Of a DNA stretch of 42,861 bases, positions 26,679 to 37,727 are shown piece after piece. A program made the position numbers and the translations under genes. Positions within the stretch are counted from its first letter, which is position 1, and every line of letters starts with the position of its first letter. Source of the stretch: Halomonas campaniensis (GTDB lineage: Bacteria; Pseudomonadota; Gammaproteobacteria; Pseudomonadales; Halomonadaceae). The stretch is from NCBI RefSeq assembly GCF_002211105.1, contig NZ_JPUA01000010.1, forward strand, positions 1 to 42,861, written 5' to 3'. The notes under the pieces are model-generated. The model saw nothing but the letters and a program-made list of their open reading frames with translations. It ran no database searches and was not told where the DNA came from.

Positions 26679-27749
26679 TCAATCAGGGGATTTTATAGAC
26701 AATCGCTGCGCGGCTAGACGGCGCGCAAGGGCGATAGCGACGTTTAGGCTGCCGGGGTTTGCCACGCCTTTGCCTGCCAGATCCAGCGCGGTGCCATGGT
26801 CGACCGAAGTGCGTACCAATGGCAAGCCCAGAGTAATGTTAGCGGCCTGACCAAAGCCGGCGTATTTTAACACTGCCAAGCCCTGATCGTGGTACATCGC
26901 CAGCACCGCATCGACACTAGCTAAATGCCTGGGGGTAAACAGCGTGTCGGCAGGCAAGGGGCCAAGTATATCCACTCCCTCAGCGCGCAGCGCATCAAGC
27001 GCAGGAATAATAATATCCAGCTCTTCACGCCCCAGGTGGCCGTCTTCTCCAGCATGAGGGTTTAAACCGCACACTGCGATGCGCGGCTTGGCAATCCCAA
27101 ACTGGCGCTGTAAATCAGCCTCAAGCAGTCGGCTAATACGGGTTACCCGTTCAAAGGTGATGGCGTCGGCAACGTTGCGCAGCGGCAAATGGGTGGTCAC
27201 CAGCGCCACACGAAGATCGCCACTGCCCTGCCAGCTTGGTGACGCCGCATGCAGCGCCGCGTCGGTGGCGAGCATCATTACCACCTCATCGACACCGCAA
27301 GCATCGCGCAGCCACTCGGTGTGGCCGGTAAAGCCTGGATGGCCGCCTTCGATGATCACGCCTTTGTGTAGCGGCGCCGTCACCATGGCGGAAGCCAAAC
27401 CTTTTTGGCAGGCGTCCACGGCCAGTGACAGCATCGCCAGCACATAGTCAGCATTGGCCGGATTGAGCACGCCTGGCGTGGCAGGCGCATTCAGTGCGAC
27501 AGGCCAAACCCTCAACCCCTTGGTGCCACTTGGATGCTCGCCGGGCGGACACACATTAATGGTGATATTGAGCCCCAGCGCAGTTGCGCGCTGGCGCAAC
27601 ATATCCGGATCGCCAATCGCCACCGTGTTTTCAGGCAGCTTACCCCGAGCCGCCAGCATAAGCGTTAGCTCTGGGCCGACACCTGCCGGTTCGCCAGTGG
27701 TCACGACCACCGGCAAAGCGTTATCGGTTGATAAAGCGCCCGCAGCCAT
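26679..27749 (-). CDS. pdxA: 4-hydroxythreonine-4-phosphate dehydrogenase
   Basis: A 356-residue NAD-dependent enzyme of pyridoxal 5'-phosphate synthesis. It oxidises 4-phosphohydroxy-L-threonine, and the product decarboxylates to 3-amino-2-oxopropyl phosphate, used by PdxJ. Signatures are VVTTGEPAGVGPEL at the start, VTAPLHKGVI, GHTEWLRDACG, CGLNPHAGEDGHLG and YHDQGLAVLKY, which together supply the metal-binding histidines. The ATG overlaps the surA stop as TAATG. The order surA-pdxA-rsmA is the ancestral arrangement. Confidence 0.96.
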   Translation of the reverse strand: MAAGALSTDNALPVVVTTGEPAGVGPELTLMLAARGKLPENTVAIGDPDMLRQRATALGLNITINVCPPGEHPSGTKGLRVWPVALNAPATPGVLNPANADYVLAMLSLAVDACQKGLASAMVTAPLHKGVIIEGGHPGFTGHTEWLRDACGVDEVVMMLATDAALHAASPSWQGSGDLRVALVTTHLPLRNVADAITFERVTRISRLLEADLQRQFGIAKPRIAVCGLNPHAGEDGHLGREELDIIIPALDALRAEGVDILGPLPADTLFTPRHLASVDAVLAMYHDQGLAVLKYAGFGQAANITLGLPLVRTSVDHGTALDLAGKGVANPGSLNVAIALARRLAAQRLSIKSPD

Positions 27750-28774
27750 TAGAGTCGAATATCAACAAAGGCCTGAGAGCGCACCTCTTGCTGCCAGGTC
27801 TCTAACTCTTCGTTAGCGCGACGCTGGAAGATCGCTTGACGCACCTGCTCGCGCTGGCTCTCTTGGGTAACGTTTTGACGACGACGCTCCTCTACCTCAA
27901 TCACGTGATAGCCAAACTGAGAACGTACCGGCTGGGATATCTGGTTAACGTCCAGCTCACGCATCGCCTCTTCAAAGGCGGGAACGGTCTGCCCTGGGCG
28001 TACCCAGCCCAGTTCGCCGCCGTTGAGGGCCGTTCCGCTGTCGTCACTCATCTCACGGGCTACTGAGGCAAAATCCTCGCCCTGCGCCAAACGCTGACGC
28101 ACCTCTTCCGCGCGTGCGCGGGCCTGGTTTTCATCGCGATTAGGGGTCAGGGCAATCAGCACGTGGCGGGCACGGGCCTCTTCAATAAAGTTCTGCTCGC
28201 TGGACTGACCGGGCTGCTGATTTAGAAAGCGCTCGACGTCACGGTCACTGACCGATACGCGGTTACTGATTTGACGCTGCTGCACCTGGCGCATCAACAT
28301 TTCGCGGCGAATGTCTTCACGCACGCTGGCCAGCGTCATGCCGTCGGCTTCCACGGCATCGGCAAACTCATCCAGCGTCATGCCGTTGGATTCAGCAATC
28401 GAGCGAACCTGTCTGTTTAGCTCGGTGTCATCAATGCTCAAATTGGCATCTTTGGCCATTTGCAGCTGAATCTCTTCCATCACCATGCGCTCAAGTACCT
28501 GCCGCTCCAACTGGGAGCGCGGCGGAAGGTTGCCGCCCTGGGCTTGCGCCTGCTGCTCGATTTGCGCCATCCGATCATTAAGCTCGCTGCGCATAATCAC
28601 ATCATCGTTAACCACTGCCACCACACTGTCTAACGCCTGACGCTGAGTGGATTGGAAGTCTTGCGCCTGAAGGGCTAGCGGGGCCAACGCAAGGCCTGCG
28701 CCTACAAACAGAGCGAGCAGGCTTCCAGCAGAGAGCTGTTTCATGCGGCCTAGCAGGGGCTTTCTCATTTTCAT
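27749..28774 (-). CDS. surA: Periplasmic chaperone / peptidyl-prolyl isomerase SurA
   Basis: A 341-residue outer-membrane-protein chaperone. A signal peptide (MKMRKPLLGRMKQLSAGSLL..., cleavage probably after LALQA) is followed by the SurA N-terminal domain (DSVVAVVNDDVIMRSELNDR) and one parvulin domain (RARHVLIALTP to YHVIEVEER). E. coli SurA has two parvulin domains in about 428 residues; only one is found here. The start is uncertain: ATGs at 28813, 28792 and 28774 are in frame. I use 28774 because it gives a normal signal-peptide length and has a GAGA-type site upstream. It immediately follows lptD, whose folding depends on SurA. Confidence 0.92.
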   Translation of the reverse strand: MKMRKPLLGRMKQLSAGSLLALFVGAGLALAPLALQAQDFQSTQRQALDSVVAVVNDDVIMRSELNDRMAQIEQQAQAQGGNLPPRSQLERQVLERMVMEEIQLQMAKDANLSIDDTELNRQVRSIAESNGMTLDEFADAVEADGMTLASVREDIRREMLMRQVQQRQISNRVSVSDRDVERFLNQQPGQSSEQNFIEEARARHVLIALTPNRDENQARARAEEVRQRLAQGEDFASVAREMSDDSGTALNGGELGWVRPGQTVPAFEEAMRELDVNQISQPVRSQFGYHVIEVEERRRQNVTQESQREQVRQAIFQRRANEELETWQQEVRSQAFVDIRL

Positions 28775-28813
28775 AACAAACGTCTCTTTCATTAGCCATT
28801 CTCTGGAAGTCAT

Positions 28814-31264
28814 TTAAAGGGCAGTCGGACGATAGCCAGGAATGGTCTGTTCAAAATAGCTATCCGCATCCTGGCCAACGCCGCCTAAGCCACGGAATAC
28901 GAAGCGTAAAAACAGCCCGCGATCATTAAAGTCATCATTAATGCGGGCGGTGTCATTGTCATCTACCCATTCGCGCCACACCAACTGCAGACCGTAACAG
29001 CAGTTGTTCCACTGCACACCTGCCAACTGCTCCAGTGAGCGATCATTGGTTTGATCGTGCAGGTAGCGGCCGATCAAATCAATGTTGGTGCTGGCTTTCC
29101 AAGCAAATGAGAGATCCCACTCTTCACGGCTGTAGTCGCGAAAGCCATCATCGCCCGGCAATACGCTGGGGTCGAACCCTTCGATCTCCCAACGATAGCC
29201 AAGGTTCACTACATGCCCTTCGGGATGCCGATAACCGACATCAACGCTGGAGCGTTCGGTGCGTTCCCGGTGATCATCGTAGAGCCATTCTGCGCCACTG
29301 CTCCAGCGATCATTGATCTGCCAGTCCAGCCGGGACACCAGCGGCGAACGATCCCGAGTGGCTTGGTAGCGGCTTTCTGGATTAACGCTAGGGTTATCTT
29401 CCGGTCGATCCGGCAGCGTATCGGCATCGCCTTCGCTATCGATGCGGCGGTCGTCAAAGTAAACACTCTGGCCTACCCCAAACGAGAGCCGGTTCTGGCC
29501 GGATGCATCTTCCAATAGGCGCGACTGAACACCGTAAGAGAGCCGGTTCAGATCGCCCACTCGGTCGGTGCCGGAAAAGCGCTGCGCTGACCAGAGCTGA
29601 TCCCAGGAAAAAGCGCGCTCGCGGCTGTCGAAGTCAGGCAGCTCGCTCTGATCGGTGCGCGGCACGTAGGCGTAGTTCAAGCGCGGTTCCAGGGTTTGGC
29701 GGTAGTCCCGCCCACCGAGTGCCAGCTCACGTTCAAAGACCAGACCGCTGTCAATAGAGGCCAGCGCAACGCTGCGGCTGGGTGAGTCGCTACGCTGCGT
29801 ATCGCGCTCGCCATAATCCAGTTCATAGGCGGTATTCCATAGCTCGGTGCGCGGCTCCAGGTAGCCCCAGGGCCGCTCAAAGCGCCAGCCAACCGCAGGC
29901 ATAAGGTGCAAACGGCTACCGGTGGCCGCCTCACGCTCCGGTACGCGGCGCTCATCCACGTCGCGCCAAAAATAGGTCGCGTTTGATCGCCACTGGGTAT
30001 AGAGCCCATTGTCGAACTGCCAGTTGGCATTGGCGCTCAGGCTCGGCAGTTGGTAAAAGGGTTTGTCGCTATCGCTAAGCGGGTCTTCCAGGCGCTGGAA
30101 ACCCTGGGCGCGGGCGTCCAACTGCCAGCGCTGGCCGCGGTAATCGACCTGAGCCAAGCGCTCCATACTGGCGCGATCACTGTCGCCAAACTCACCACCG
30201 AAGTCATCGAAATAGCGTCCGTCACTGGCCGCTCCGTAGCGCAGCCGGTAATTGCTGCGCTCGTTTACCCGCCCTGCATGACGGGCATCCACATACCAGC
30301 GATCATCACCCTCGAAGCGATTTTCTCCGCCGCCAGAGCCACCGTCGTCACTGTTTAAATAGCCGCCTTCAACGATGCCCGAGCTCTCCTCGAACAGGTA
30401 GCGGTACTCACCGTTCATCAACAGCCCGCGGTCACTTATCCAACGCGGCGTGATCGTCGCATCGTGGTTAGCGGCAATATTCCAGTAAAACGGCTGGGCG
30501 TAGTCGAAACCGTCCGTGGAAAAGCCGATCGATGGGGATAGCAGCCCGGTATGGCGGCGATCATCAATGGGAAAGCGCAGCCATGGCCAGTAAAAAATCG
30601 GCACATCTTTTACCTCAAGACGCGCATGACGGGCCGTACCAAAGCCAGAAGCCTGATCCAAACGAATATCGCTGCTGACCAGCTGCCAGCTATTGGCGCC
30701 TGGGTCGCAGGTGGTAAAGCTTGCGTCCTGCAGGCGATACTCGTTTTCCCCGGTCTGTTCCAGTTGACTGGCTTGACCCCGTAAATGCTGCTCGTAGAGC
30801 ACATAGTGGCTGTTGCCCAGGGTGGCCCGGTCTTCGTTTAGCCGGAGCATCGCCTGCTCGCCACGCACTAAAGCGCGCCCGTCGCGTATGGCGATATTGC
30901 CTTCAGCATCGACCTGCTGGCGGTCGGCGGGTAAGAACACCCGCTCCGCCTGGACTTCCTCATTACCGCGTCGCAGTACTACATCCCCGCGTAGCAACGC
31001 CTCGCCGTCGGCAGCATAATCGACGTCGCTGGCCTCTAGCGAGAGCGTTTCCGGGTTATCCTCCGCTGGCAAGCGGTAGTTGGGCATGACGTAGCGCCCG
31101 CGGCACAATTGGTTAGCCGCTTCCTCTTCCCCCCAGGGTTGCCAATCCAGCGCTTCAGCGGACATGGTTTGACCCTGAGCCACCGCCGTAAACGAGGCGC
31201 TAGCAAGCAAACTGCCCATTAGCGTATGCGCAACCGGCAAGGTGCGCGAAAATCGCTTGCCCAT
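28814..31264 (-). CDS. lptD: LPS-assembly outer-membrane protein LptD
   Basis: An 816-residue outer-membrane barrel that, with LptE, inserts lipopolysaccharide in the outer leaflet. It has a signal peptide (MGKRFSRTLPVAHTLMG..., cleavage near AVAQG), an LptA-like jellyroll (about residues 60-200: LLRGDVVLRRGNEEVQAERV), and a long C-terminal beta-barrel. The four cysteines that form inter-domain disulfides in E. coli have counterparts here: NQLCRGR, FTTCDPG and the adjacent pair WNNCCYG. The start at 31264 has AAGGA eight bases upstream. It is the first gene of lptD-surA-pdxA-rsmA-apaG and is divergent from amgK. Confidence 0.96.
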   Translation of the reverse strand: MGKRFSRTLPVAHTLMGSLLASASFTAVAQGQTMSAEALDWQPWGEEEAANQLCRGRYVMPNYRLPAEDNPETLSLEASDVDYAADGEALLRGDVVLRRGNEEVQAERVFLPADRQQVDAEGNIAIRDGRALVRGEQAMLRLNEDRATLGNSHYVLYEQHLRGQASQLEQTGENEYRLQDASFTTCDPGANSWQLVSSDIRLDQASGFGTARHARLEVKDVPIFYWPWLRFPIDDRRHTGLLSPSIGFSTDGFDYAQPFYWNIAANHDATITPRWISDRGLLMNGEYRYLFEESSGIVEGGYLNSDDGGSGGGENRFEGDDRWYVDARHAGRVNERSNYRLRYGAASDGRYFDDFGGEFGDSDRASMERLAQVDYRGQRWQLDARAQGFQRLEDPLSDSDKPFYQLPSLSANANWQFDNGLYTQWRSNATYFWRDVDERRVPEREAATGSRLHLMPAVGWRFERPWGYLEPRTELWNTAYELDYGERDTQRSDSPSRSVALASIDSGLVFERELALGGRDYRQTLEPRLNYAYVPRTDQSELPDFDSRERAFSWDQLWSAQRFSGTDRVGDLNRLSYGVQSRLLEDASGQNRLSFGVGQSVYFDDRRIDSEGDADTLPDRPEDNPSVNPESRYQATRDRSPLVSRLDWQINDRWSSGAEWLYDDHRERTERSSVDVGYRHPEGHVVNLGYRWEIEGFDPSVLPGDDGFRDYSREEWDLSFAWKASTNIDLIGRYLHDQTNDRSLEQLAGVQWNNCCYGLQLVWREWVDDNDTARINDDFNDRGLFLRFVFRGLGGVGQDADSYFEQTIPGYRPTAL

Positions 31265-31334
31265 GTTCGTTATCCTTGGCATCCAGAATCGGTATTATAC
31301 AGCCCGCATGATGCCCGACCAGCAAGGAGCTTGC

Positions 31335-32998
<1,664 letters not shown>

Positions 32999-33075
32999 GC
33001 AATTGGTGGGGCGCGCAGGCCAAGAAATGTTATGCTGCGCGACTTACCTTTCGTCGCCTAGATGAGGAGAGCCGC

Positions 33076-33504
33076 GTGAAAGCACGGGTAAAATGGACAG
33101 AAGGCCGCCAATTCGTGGCGGAATCCGGTAGCGGGCACAGCGTTGTGATCGACGGCCCGCCCGACCACGGCGGCCGCAACACAGGGCCCCGCCCAATGGA
33201 AATGCTGCTGATGGGCATGGGCAGCTGCACCGCTTTTGATATTCTGAATATTCTTGATAAAGCGCGTGCGGATGTCACCGACTGCGTCGCTGAGTTGGAT
33301 GCCGAACGCGCCGATGAAGTGCCCGCCGTATTTACCAAGATCCACGTCCATTTCGTGGTAACCGGTCGCGCGCTGAAAGAGAAGCAGGTTGCCCGCGCGG
33401 TTGAACTCTCCGCTGAAAAGTACTGCAGTGCATCGATCATGCTGGTTAACGGCGGCGTTAAGATCACCCATTCCTTTGAGATTATGGAGGAGGCTCGGAC
33501 GTGA
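33076..33504 (+). CDS. OsmC-family protein (YhfA-like)
   Basis: A 142-residue OsmC/Ohr-fold protein. The family's reactive Cys lies in [11 protein letters not shown]; the second conserved Cys is in [10 protein letters not shown]. This two-Cys arrangement fits a thiol peroxidase or redox role, but the YhfA subgroup has no defined substrate. The start is GTG at 33076 behind GAGGAG; an ATG just upstream leads to an immediate stop in its frame. Its TGA overlaps the GTG of speD. The pairing with speD is also seen in Pseudomonas. Confidence 0.9.
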   Translation: MKARVKWTEGRQFVAESGSGHSVVIDGPPDHGGRNTGPRPMEMLLMGMGSCTAFDILNILDKARADVTDCVAELDAERADEVPAVFTKIHVHFVVTGRALKEKQVARAVELSAEKYCSASIMLVNGGVKITHSFEIMEEART

Positions 33505-34295
33505 CAGACAATCTCCGACTCCACGGGTTTAATAACCTGACCAGCTCGCTGAGCTTTAATATTTATGACATCTGTTATGCCAAAACCGAAGAGCAAACAG
33601 CGGCTTACATCGACTATATCGATGAGCTCTATAATGCTGAGCGTCTGACGCAAATTCTTAAAGACGTCACGAATATCATTGGTGCTCACGTACTCAATAT
33701 CGCCCGCCAGGACTATGAACCCCACGGCGCTAGCGTGACAATTTTGATTGCCGAGCATGAGCTTGATGAGGCAGCGCCTGAGCAGATTCAGCCGGGCCCC
33801 GGCCCGCTGCCGGAAACCGTGGTTGGGCATCTGGATAAAAGCCACGTTACCGTGCACAGCTACCCCGAGTCGCACCCCGACAACGGCATTAGCACCTTCC
33901 GCCTGGATATCGATGTCTCCACCTGTGGTCATATCAGCCCGTTAAAAGCGCTGAACTACCTGATTCACAGTTTTGACTCTGACATCGTCACCATGGATTA
34001 CCGGGTACGCGGCTTTACCCGCGATGTGGATGGTAAGAAACTGTTTATCGATCACGGTATTACCTCCATTCAAGACTACCTTGCTGAAGACACCAAGAAT
34101 GCGTACCAGATGATGGACGTTAACGTGTATCAGGAAAACATGTTCCACACCAAGATGCTGCTCAAAGACTTCGAACTGGATAACTACCTGTTCGGCACGT
34201 CGCGTCGCGACATTACCTTTGAAGAAGCCCGTGACATTGAGGGCCGTCTGCGTAAAGAGATGCTGGAGATTTTCTACTCCCGCAACCTGGATTAA
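33501..34295 (+). CDS. speD: S-adenosylmethionine decarboxylase proenzyme
   Basis: A 264-residue pyruvoyl-dependent enzyme of the E. coli type. It decarboxylates AdoMet to supply the aminopropyl group for spermidine. The self-cleavage site is K113-S114 within [17 protein letters not shown], where Ser becomes the pyruvoyl group of the alpha chain. [20 protein letters not shown] is the conserved catalytic region. The length equals E. coli SpeD. The start is GTG, overlapping the osmC-family stop. No speE lies in the window. A strong terminator follows. Confidence 0.96.
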   Translation: MTDNLRLHGFNNLTSSLSFNIYDICYAKTEEQTAAYIDYIDELYNAERLTQILKDVTNIIGAHVLNIARQDYEPHGASVTILIAEHELDEAAPEQIQPGPGPLPETVVGHLDKSHVTVHSYPESHPDNGISTFRLDIDVSTCGHISPLKALNYLIHSFDSDIVTMDYRVRGFTRDVDGKKLFIDHGITSIQDYLAEDTKNAYQMMDVNVYQENMFHTKMLLKDFELDNYLFGTSRRDITFEEARDIEGRLRKEMLEIFYSRNLD

Positions 34296-34331
34296 GCCCC
34301 CAATCTGGATTCAACGCAGCACCAGAACACC

Positions 34332-34360
34332 AAAAAGCCAGCTAGCGCTGGCTTTTTTTT
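34332..34360 (+). terminator. Terminator after speD
   Basis: A 7-bp stem AGCCAGC (34336-34342) with GCTGGCT (34347-34353) and loop TAGC is followed by a T-run to 34360. A five-base A-run precedes it, so it may also stop lpxL transcripts from the opposite strand. Confidence 0.9.
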
Positions 34361-34375
34361 GACGATTATTGGTGA

Positions 34376-35290
34376 TTAATAAACGCTTGGCTCGCCTTCA
34401 GGACGGGTCTTAAAGCGCCGGTGCAACCAGAGGTATTGCTCTGGGTGCTTGCGAATGGCCAGCTCAATAAACTGATTGATCCGTGTGGCATCGGCTACTT
34501 CGTCATTGCTGGGAAAGCCTTCCAGAGCAGGCAGGCTTTCAATCGTATACGTCGCATTATCCGGGTTGCGATGGAACATCATCGGCACCACCGATGCGCC
34601 TGTCATACGCGCAAGCTTGGCTGTCAAACGAATAGAGGCTGCCGGCTGCCCAAATAGCGGTGCAAACACACTCACATCACGGCCAAAATCCTGGTCTGGT
34701 GAATACCAAACCATACGTCCCGCTTTTAGTTCCCGCACCACACCGCGCAGATCATGGCGGTCAATCGCCTGACCAAAAATGCGCCCACGAGCCCGGGTCA
34801 TAAAGCGCTCAAACAGCGGGTTGTTATGCGGGCGATAAACCGCATCGGCAGAGAAAGACAGAGCGTGGAGGGCTCCGCCCAAGTCAAGTGTCGAAAAGTG
34901 AATACCGACAATAATCACCCCTTTACCCTTAGCCTCAGCACGGGCCATATGCTCTTCGCCGATATAAGTGACCCGGTGGCGCAGAGGTTCGCTATCTCGA
35001 CACCACCCCGTGGCGGTTTCAATCAGGCCAATGCCATTGGCAATAAAGGTATCTTTGACCAGTTGTCGCTGCTGTTCGGGGCTTTTTTCGGGGAAACAGA
35101 GCGCTATATTGGTTTCGGTAATATGCCGACGACGCTTGGCAAAGCGCCAGGCCAGTAGGCCAAGCCCTTTGCCGATGGCCATTTTCAAACGCCATGGTAG
35201 CCAGGCAGCAATATACATGGCACCAATCGCCAGCCATGTGGGCCAGTATCGCGGGTGGGCGAACGAGCGCGGGTAACGTGATTTCGACAT
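34376..35290 (-). CDS. lpxL: Lipid A biosynthesis lauroyl-type acyltransferase
   Basis: A 304-residue inner-membrane LpxL/HtrB-family enzyme that adds a secondary acyl chain to Kdo2-lipid IVA. It has one N-terminal membrane helix (about residues 18-45), NIALCFPEKSPEQQRQLVKD, the catalytic HX4D motif in GIHFSTLDLGG, WYSPDQDFGR, and a C-terminal QYLWLHRRFKTRPEGE, which is the classical LpxL ending. Chain specificity cannot be set from sequence, and LpxM-type activity is possible. It starts 12 bases after alr, so the two are likely to share a transcript. Confidence 0.9.
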   Translation of the reverse strand: MSKSRYPRSFAHPRYWPTWLAIGAMYIAAWLPWRLKMAIGKGLGLLAWRFAKRRRHITETNIALCFPEKSPEQQRQLVKDTFIANGIGLIETATGWCRDSEPLRHRVTYIGEEHMARAEAKGKGVIIVGIHFSTLDLGGALHALSFSADAVYRPHNNPLFERFMTRARGRIFGQAIDRHDLRGVVRELKAGRMVWYSPDQDFGRDVSVFAPLFGQPAASIRLTAKLARMTGASVVPMMFHRNPDNATYTIESLPALEGFPSNDEVADATRINQFIELAIRKHPEQYLWLHRRFKTRPEGEPSVY

Positions 35291-35302
35291 GCAAACAACC
35301 GT

Positions 35303-36403
35303 TTAAGCAAAACGCCCATAATAACGCCGCGGCGCCCGGGGCAGTACCCCTGTGAGCAACGTATAGCTGATGGTATCGCAATAGCGGGCCACTTCATCCA
35401 CCGACAGCACTTCGCCGTTGCTGGCCCTGCCCCAGAGAACAACCTCGCTGCCGATCGCGACATCAGGCACATCCGTCACGTCAACGGTCAACATATCCAT
35501 AGAGACTTTACCAGCAATGGCGCAGCGTTGGCCGTTGACCAGTACCGGCGTGCCATCGCGGGCATGGCGGTCGTAGCCATCACCATAACCGCAGGCAACC
35601 ACGGCAATGCGTGAACGCCGCGGCGCACGCCAGCGACCGCTGTAGCCTACGGGCTCCCCCTCTTCCAGCTCGCGCAGGGCAATGATTGCCGAGCGTAGCG
35701 TCATCACCGGTTGCAACTGCTGGGTGATGTCGTTGGCCTCTTCCAGGGGATCGCTGCCGTAGAGCATTATCCCTGGCCGGTTCCAATCGCCGTGGGCCAC
35801 CGGCCACGCCAGGGTGGCCGGTGAGTTGGCCAGGCATAGCGGCGCTGAAAGCTCACTGGCGAGCCCTTGCAGTCGGGTCATTTGCTGCTTGAAGTAGCCG
35901 TCATCGAGGGAATCGGCGCTGGCAAAGTGGCTCATGAGGTGGAGCGACGCCACACTCGGTGCGGCGCTAAGCTGACGCCAGATGGCAGCGGCCTCGTCGA
36001 TAGCGAAGCCCAGGCGGTGCATGCCCGAGTCAACTTTCAACCAGACGGGAATTGGCTTTTTAGGTGAAGCGGCTAGCAGAGCATCGACCTGCCACTGGCT
36101 GTGTACCGTAATCCAGAAGCCGTGGGTATCCACCAGCGGTAGTTCATCAGCGCTGAAGATGCCTTCCAGCAGGATTACGGGTTGGGTAATGCCGCCCTCA
36201 CGCAGTGTAAGGGCCTCTTCGATACAGGCAACGGCAAACGCCGGTGCCTGGCTCTCCAGCGCTTTAGCGCAAGCCAGCGCACCATGCCCATACCCATCGG
36301 CTTTGATGACTGCCACGGTGCGGCTTTGGGGCGCACAGCGGCACGCCAATTGATAGTTGTGACGCAGAGCGTCCAGATCAATATCGGCCACAAGGGGGCG
36401 CAT
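35303..36403 (-). CDS. alr: Alanine racemase
   Basis: A 366-residue fold-type III PLP enzyme that makes D-alanine for peptidoglycan. The Schiff-base Lys is in AVIKADGYGHGAL (N-terminal TIM barrel), and the catalytic Tyr is in CGYGDGYDRHARDGTPV, followed by KVSMDMLTVDVTD. I use the ATG at 36403; a GTG four codons upstream (36415) lies too close to the AGGTGA site. It is separated from rpoS by a 190-base gap with a terminator, and continues into lpxL. Confidence 0.95.
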   Translation of the reverse strand: MRPLVADIDLDALRHNYQLACRCAPQSRTVAVIKADGYGHGALACAKALESQAPAFAVACIEEALTLREGGITQPVILLEGIFSADELPLVDTHGFWITVHSQWQVDALLAASPKKPIPVWLKVDSGMHRLGFAIDEAAAIWRQLSAAPSVASLHLMSHFASADSLDDGYFKQQMTRLQGLASELSAPLCLANSPATLAWPVAHGDWNRPGIMLYGSDPLEEANDITQQLQPVMTLRSAIIALRELEEGEPVGYSGRWRAPRRSRIAVVACGYGDGYDRHARDGTPVLVNGQRCAIAGKVSMDMLTVDVTDVPDVAIGSEVVLWGRASNGEVLSVDEVARYCDTISYTLLTGVLPRAPRRYYGRFA

Positions 36404-36430
36404 GGGCTTTCTCACTCACCTGATTTAGAA

Positions 36431-36470
36431 ATAAAAAGCCGAGTAAGCGCTTAATGACGCTCGCCCGGCT
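36431..36470 (-). terminator. Terminator after rpoS
   Basis: On the minus strand a 13-bp stem (36458-36470 with 36437-36449, one mismatch and two G-U pairs) with an 8-base loop is followed by TTTTTAT. It ends the rpoS transcript, or a small RNA from the rpoS-alr gap. Confidence 0.8.
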
Positions 36471-36592
36471 TAGAGAGGTGGCACACTTTTCCCAACCACA
36501 TAAGCGGTCGCGAGCTAAAGTTGCCTCCCACTGGTGCATTTAGCCGACTAGAAGAGTTAACTCAGCGTTCAGTGGCAAAAGCTCCCGGTCAC

Positions 36593-37564
36593 TCAGGTTT
36601 CAAACAGCGCCTCTAAAGAAAGGCCTTGTTTTTCCAGTGCGCGGCGCAGCTTCTTGAGTGCTTCGACCTGGATCTGGCGCACCCGCTCACGGGTCAAACC
36701 GATTTCGGCGCCGACTTCTTCCAGGGTGGCTGATTCATGGCCGCGTAAGCCAAAACGGCGCACCACCACTTCGCGCTGTTTTTCACTCAGCTCGTCCAGC
36801 CACAGATCCACATGCTCTTTGACGTCACCGTCCACCAAGCGTGCTTCAGGGCCCTGCACTTCATCGTCCGCCAGCGTATCGATCAGTGGCTTATCGCTCT
36901 CGCCCCCCATGGGGTAATCCACCGACGACACGCGTTCATTAAGGCCAAGCATCTTTTTGACCACATCGACCGGTTTATCAAGGTGATCGGCGATCTCTTC
37001 GGCAGTGGCTTCGTGGTCAAATTTTTGGGTTAATTCCCGCGCCGCCCGCAGGTAAATATTCAACTCTTTGACCACATGGATCGGCAAGCGGATGGTGCGT
37101 GTTTGATTCATCAGCGCCCGTTCGATGGTCTGACGAATCCACCAAGTCGCGTAGGTCGAGAAACGGAAGCCCCGTTCGGGGTCGAACTTCTCCACCGCGC
37201 GAATCAAGCCCAAATTGCCCTCCTCGATCAAATCCAGTAGCGTCAAGCCACGGTTCAGGTAGCGACGGGCAATCTTTACCACCAGCCGCAGGTTGGATTC
37301 AATCATCCGCGAGCGACCCAAGGGGTCACCCTTCCGGGCCAAGCGACCGTAATATACTTCTTCTTCTGGCGTTAACAGTGGCGAAAAGCCGATTTCGTTG
37401 AGGTAGATTTGCGTCGCATCCAAGCTTTGGGTCGATTGACGATCCTCGCGCCCTAGTGCCTTTTCGAAAGCGTCTTCTTCTACCGTGACATCATCAGTAT
37501 CATCAAGCGCCTCCTCAGCAGCATCCAGGTCAACCTCCTGTAGATCTTTCTCCAACATACTCAT
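36593..37564 (-). CDS. rpoS: RNA polymerase sigma factor RpoS (sigma-38)
   Basis: A 323-residue stationary-phase and general-stress sigma factor. It has an acidic N-terminus, region 1.2 ([21 protein letters not shown]), region 2 ([37 protein letters not shown]), region 3 ([23 protein letters not shown]) and region 4 ([19 protein letters not shown]). It lacks region 1.1 and the insert found in RpoD. The start at 37564 has GAGGGG seven bases upstream. It follows nlpD as in E. coli and Pseudomonas. In those species the main rpoS promoter lies inside nlpD, and the 163-base gap here gives a long leader. Confidence 0.96.
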   Translation of the reverse strand: MSMLEKDLQEVDLDAAEEALDDTDDVTVEEDAFEKALGREDRQSTQSLDATQIYLNEIGFSPLLTPEEEVYYGRLARKGDPLGRSRMIESNLRLVVKIARRYLNRGLTLLDLIEEGNLGLIRAVEKFDPERGFRFSTYATWWIRQTIERALMNQTRTIRLPIHVVKELNIYLRAARELTQKFDHEATAEEIADHLDKPVDVVKKMLGLNERVSSVDYPMGGESDKPLIDTLADDEVQGPEARLVDGDVKEHVDLWLDELSEKQREVVVRRFGLRGHESATLEEVGAEIGLTRERVRQIQVEALKKLRRALEKQGLSLEALFET

Positions 37565-37727
37565 GGCCTTACCCCTCGTTTGTCGCCTACCCGCCATTTA
37601 GAAAGTCAAAGGGGTGCGTTCAAGGACGCACACCATATTGTTATGTGACGATTGTTATATGACGCTCGAATGCAGCGATTCGGGCAACGAAGTCATACGC
37701 TGACGGCTCACCCTCCCTGTGAGGACA

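Noticed and set aside
33030..33932. A 300-residue open frame on the minus strand across osmC and speD
   Set aside because: It is fully antisense to two recognisable, translationally coupled genes, and its Ala/Ser-rich composition is that of a shadow frame.
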